62,118 nucleotides of DNA from Myxococcales bacterium (GTDB lineage Bacteria; Myxococcota; UBA727; GCA-2721815), in assembly GCA_002721815.1 (NCBI GenBank), contig PBLQ01000073.1, forward strand, positions 1 through 62,118. The letters are read 5' to 3'. Made by a program: the position numbers and the translations under genes. Position 1 is the stretch's first letter. The number at the start of each line of letters is the position of its first letter. The notes beneath the pieces are model-generated. The model was given only the letters and a program-made list of their open reading frames with translations. It was not told the origin of the DNA and did no database searches. Positions 61,528 through 62,118 of the stretch are shown piece by piece.

Positions 61528-62118
61528 TTAAGCCCGTTGAGAACTAACGCTAAGACTCTCTCCGGTCATATACCCGCTCAAGTCACTTGCCAAAAAGACG
61601 ATAACATTGGCTACTTCCCAAGGTTCAGCTCCCCTACCAAACGCCTCTTGGGACTCTAAGGCTTTCAAAAGCTTAGGGTCACTAACTTTCTCAAGAAAAG
61701 GATGGCTAGCAAAACTTGGCGAGACAGCATTAACGCGTACCCCGAATTCAGCAGCTTCAATAGCCGCGCAACGCGTTAAAGCCATAACGCCTGCCTTTGC
61801 TGCAGCATAATGGCTTTGACCTGCCTGAGCTCGCCAACCTAACACGCTGGCATTATTAACAATTACCCCTGCCTCATTTCCAACCATATGACGAAGTGCA
61901 GCCCGAGTGCACCTCATAGTGCCGTTTAAGGTGACATCCAAAATTCGATTCCACTGTTCATCTTCCATTTCAACAAGATTGTCATCTCCCCCCAGACCTG
62001 CGTTGTTGACCATGACATCAATTAAACCGAATCTCTCCTCTGCTGAACTGATCAACCCTTGAACATCCTCCTCTTTAGTGACATCACATACCACGCTAGC
62101 GGCGTTGTATCCTTCAGA
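61528..62118 (-). CDS. SDR-family oxidoreductase, N-terminus beyond the window
   Basis: The frame is open to the last base of the window, so the N-terminal nucleotide-binding motif is missing here. The visible 196 residues include CDVTKEEDVQ, NNAGLGGDDNL, the VNNASVLGWRAQAGQSHYAAAKAG segment in two parts with the catalytic Tyr and Lys, and the ending SGYMTGESLSVSSQRA, which lacks the usual DGG. It converges on the LLM gene 29 bp away. A role in acyl-CoA or steroid oxidation fits the surroundings. Confidence 0.82.
   Translation of the reverse strand, partial: SEGYNAASVVCDVTKEEDVQGLISSAEERFGLIDVMVNNAGLGGDDNLVEMEDEQWNRILDVTLNGTMRCTRAALRHMVGNEAGVIVNNASVLGWRAQAGQSHYAAAKAGVMALTRCAAIEAAEFGVRVNAVSPSFASHPFLEKVSDPKLLKALESQEAFGRGAEPWEVANVIVFLASDLSGYMTGESLSVSSQRA

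Overview
The window looks like chromosomal DNA of an uncultured, probably marine actinobacterium, and Acidimicrobiia-like is my best guess. The case rests on gene content: a mycothiol S-conjugate amidase (Mca), the F420 biosynthesis enzyme CofC/FbiD, three F420-type luciferase-like oxidoreductases, the actinobacterial families DUF3159 and DUF2867-SDR, and an ipdA-ipdB-ipdC block otherwise known from mycobacterial and rhodococcal steroid catabolism. Base composition is moderate by eye rather than high-GC. Packing is very tight: many 1-14 bp overlaps and no gap over 300 bp. I see no transposase, rRNA, tRNA, CRISPR array or recognisable DNA-binding regulator.

Layout. 1-58 is a hexanucleotide tandem repeat at the window edge. 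114-8125 holds a geranylgeranyl-reductase-like flavoprotein, a PAP2 phosphatase, a 3-hydroxyacyl-CoA dehydrogenase with an LLM oxidoreductase, mca with an SCP2 protein, an SDR, a dodecin, an Nfu-N-like protein and rnhB. 8165-14752 carries an unknown 575-residue protein, gpsA, cofC, a LmbE-type deacetylase, DUF1015 and serA. 14940-28333 is a long forward run for N-heterocycle breakdown: a purine phosphoribosyltransferase, a three-subunit molybdenum hydroxylase, an allantoate/L-carbamoyl hydrolase, a D-carbamoylase-like nitrilase, a second (fused, FAD-less) molybdenum hydroxylase, a shortened SsnA-like amidohydrolase, an LLM oxidoreductase, an amidase and a PhyH dioxygenase. 28330-33623 contains a DUF2867 SDR, a photolyase, a KstD-like flavoprotein and DUF2237. 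33717-37978 returns to the heterocycle theme with an 8-oxoguanine-deaminase-like enzyme, a D-hydantoinase, a YqeC-like protein and an SDR. 38100-41056 is an ABC importer with a TPP riboswitch in front of its binding-protein gene. 41180-48070 has a DUF3048 lipoprotein, two adjoining fold-II PLP enzymes, a P450, an SDR and DUF3159. 48126-62118 is acyl-CoA and steroid-ring metabolism: SDRs, an acyl-CoA ligase, a SnoaL-like protein, a thioesterase, a paired acyl-CoA dehydrogenase, ipdCBA, a metallo-beta-lactamase-fold hydrolase and an LLM enzyme, interrupted by an RNA methyltransferase, a hemolysin-III protein and a small phosphatase.

Two themes stand out. First, the 15.5-25 kb and 33.7-37.2 kb blocks together hold most of the functions of the E. 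coli yge/ygf/ssnA/xdhD/yqeC locus, with D- and L-carbamoyl hydrolases and F420-type chemistry added. That suggests a purine, hydantoin or related heterocycle salvage route whose substrate is not obvious. Second, at least sixteen genes have a TANNNT -10-like hexamer 6-9 nt before the start codon, exactly 6 nt in ten of them. This points to widespread leaderless transcription, while operon-internal genes use Shine-Dalgarno sequences or overlapping stop/start codons.
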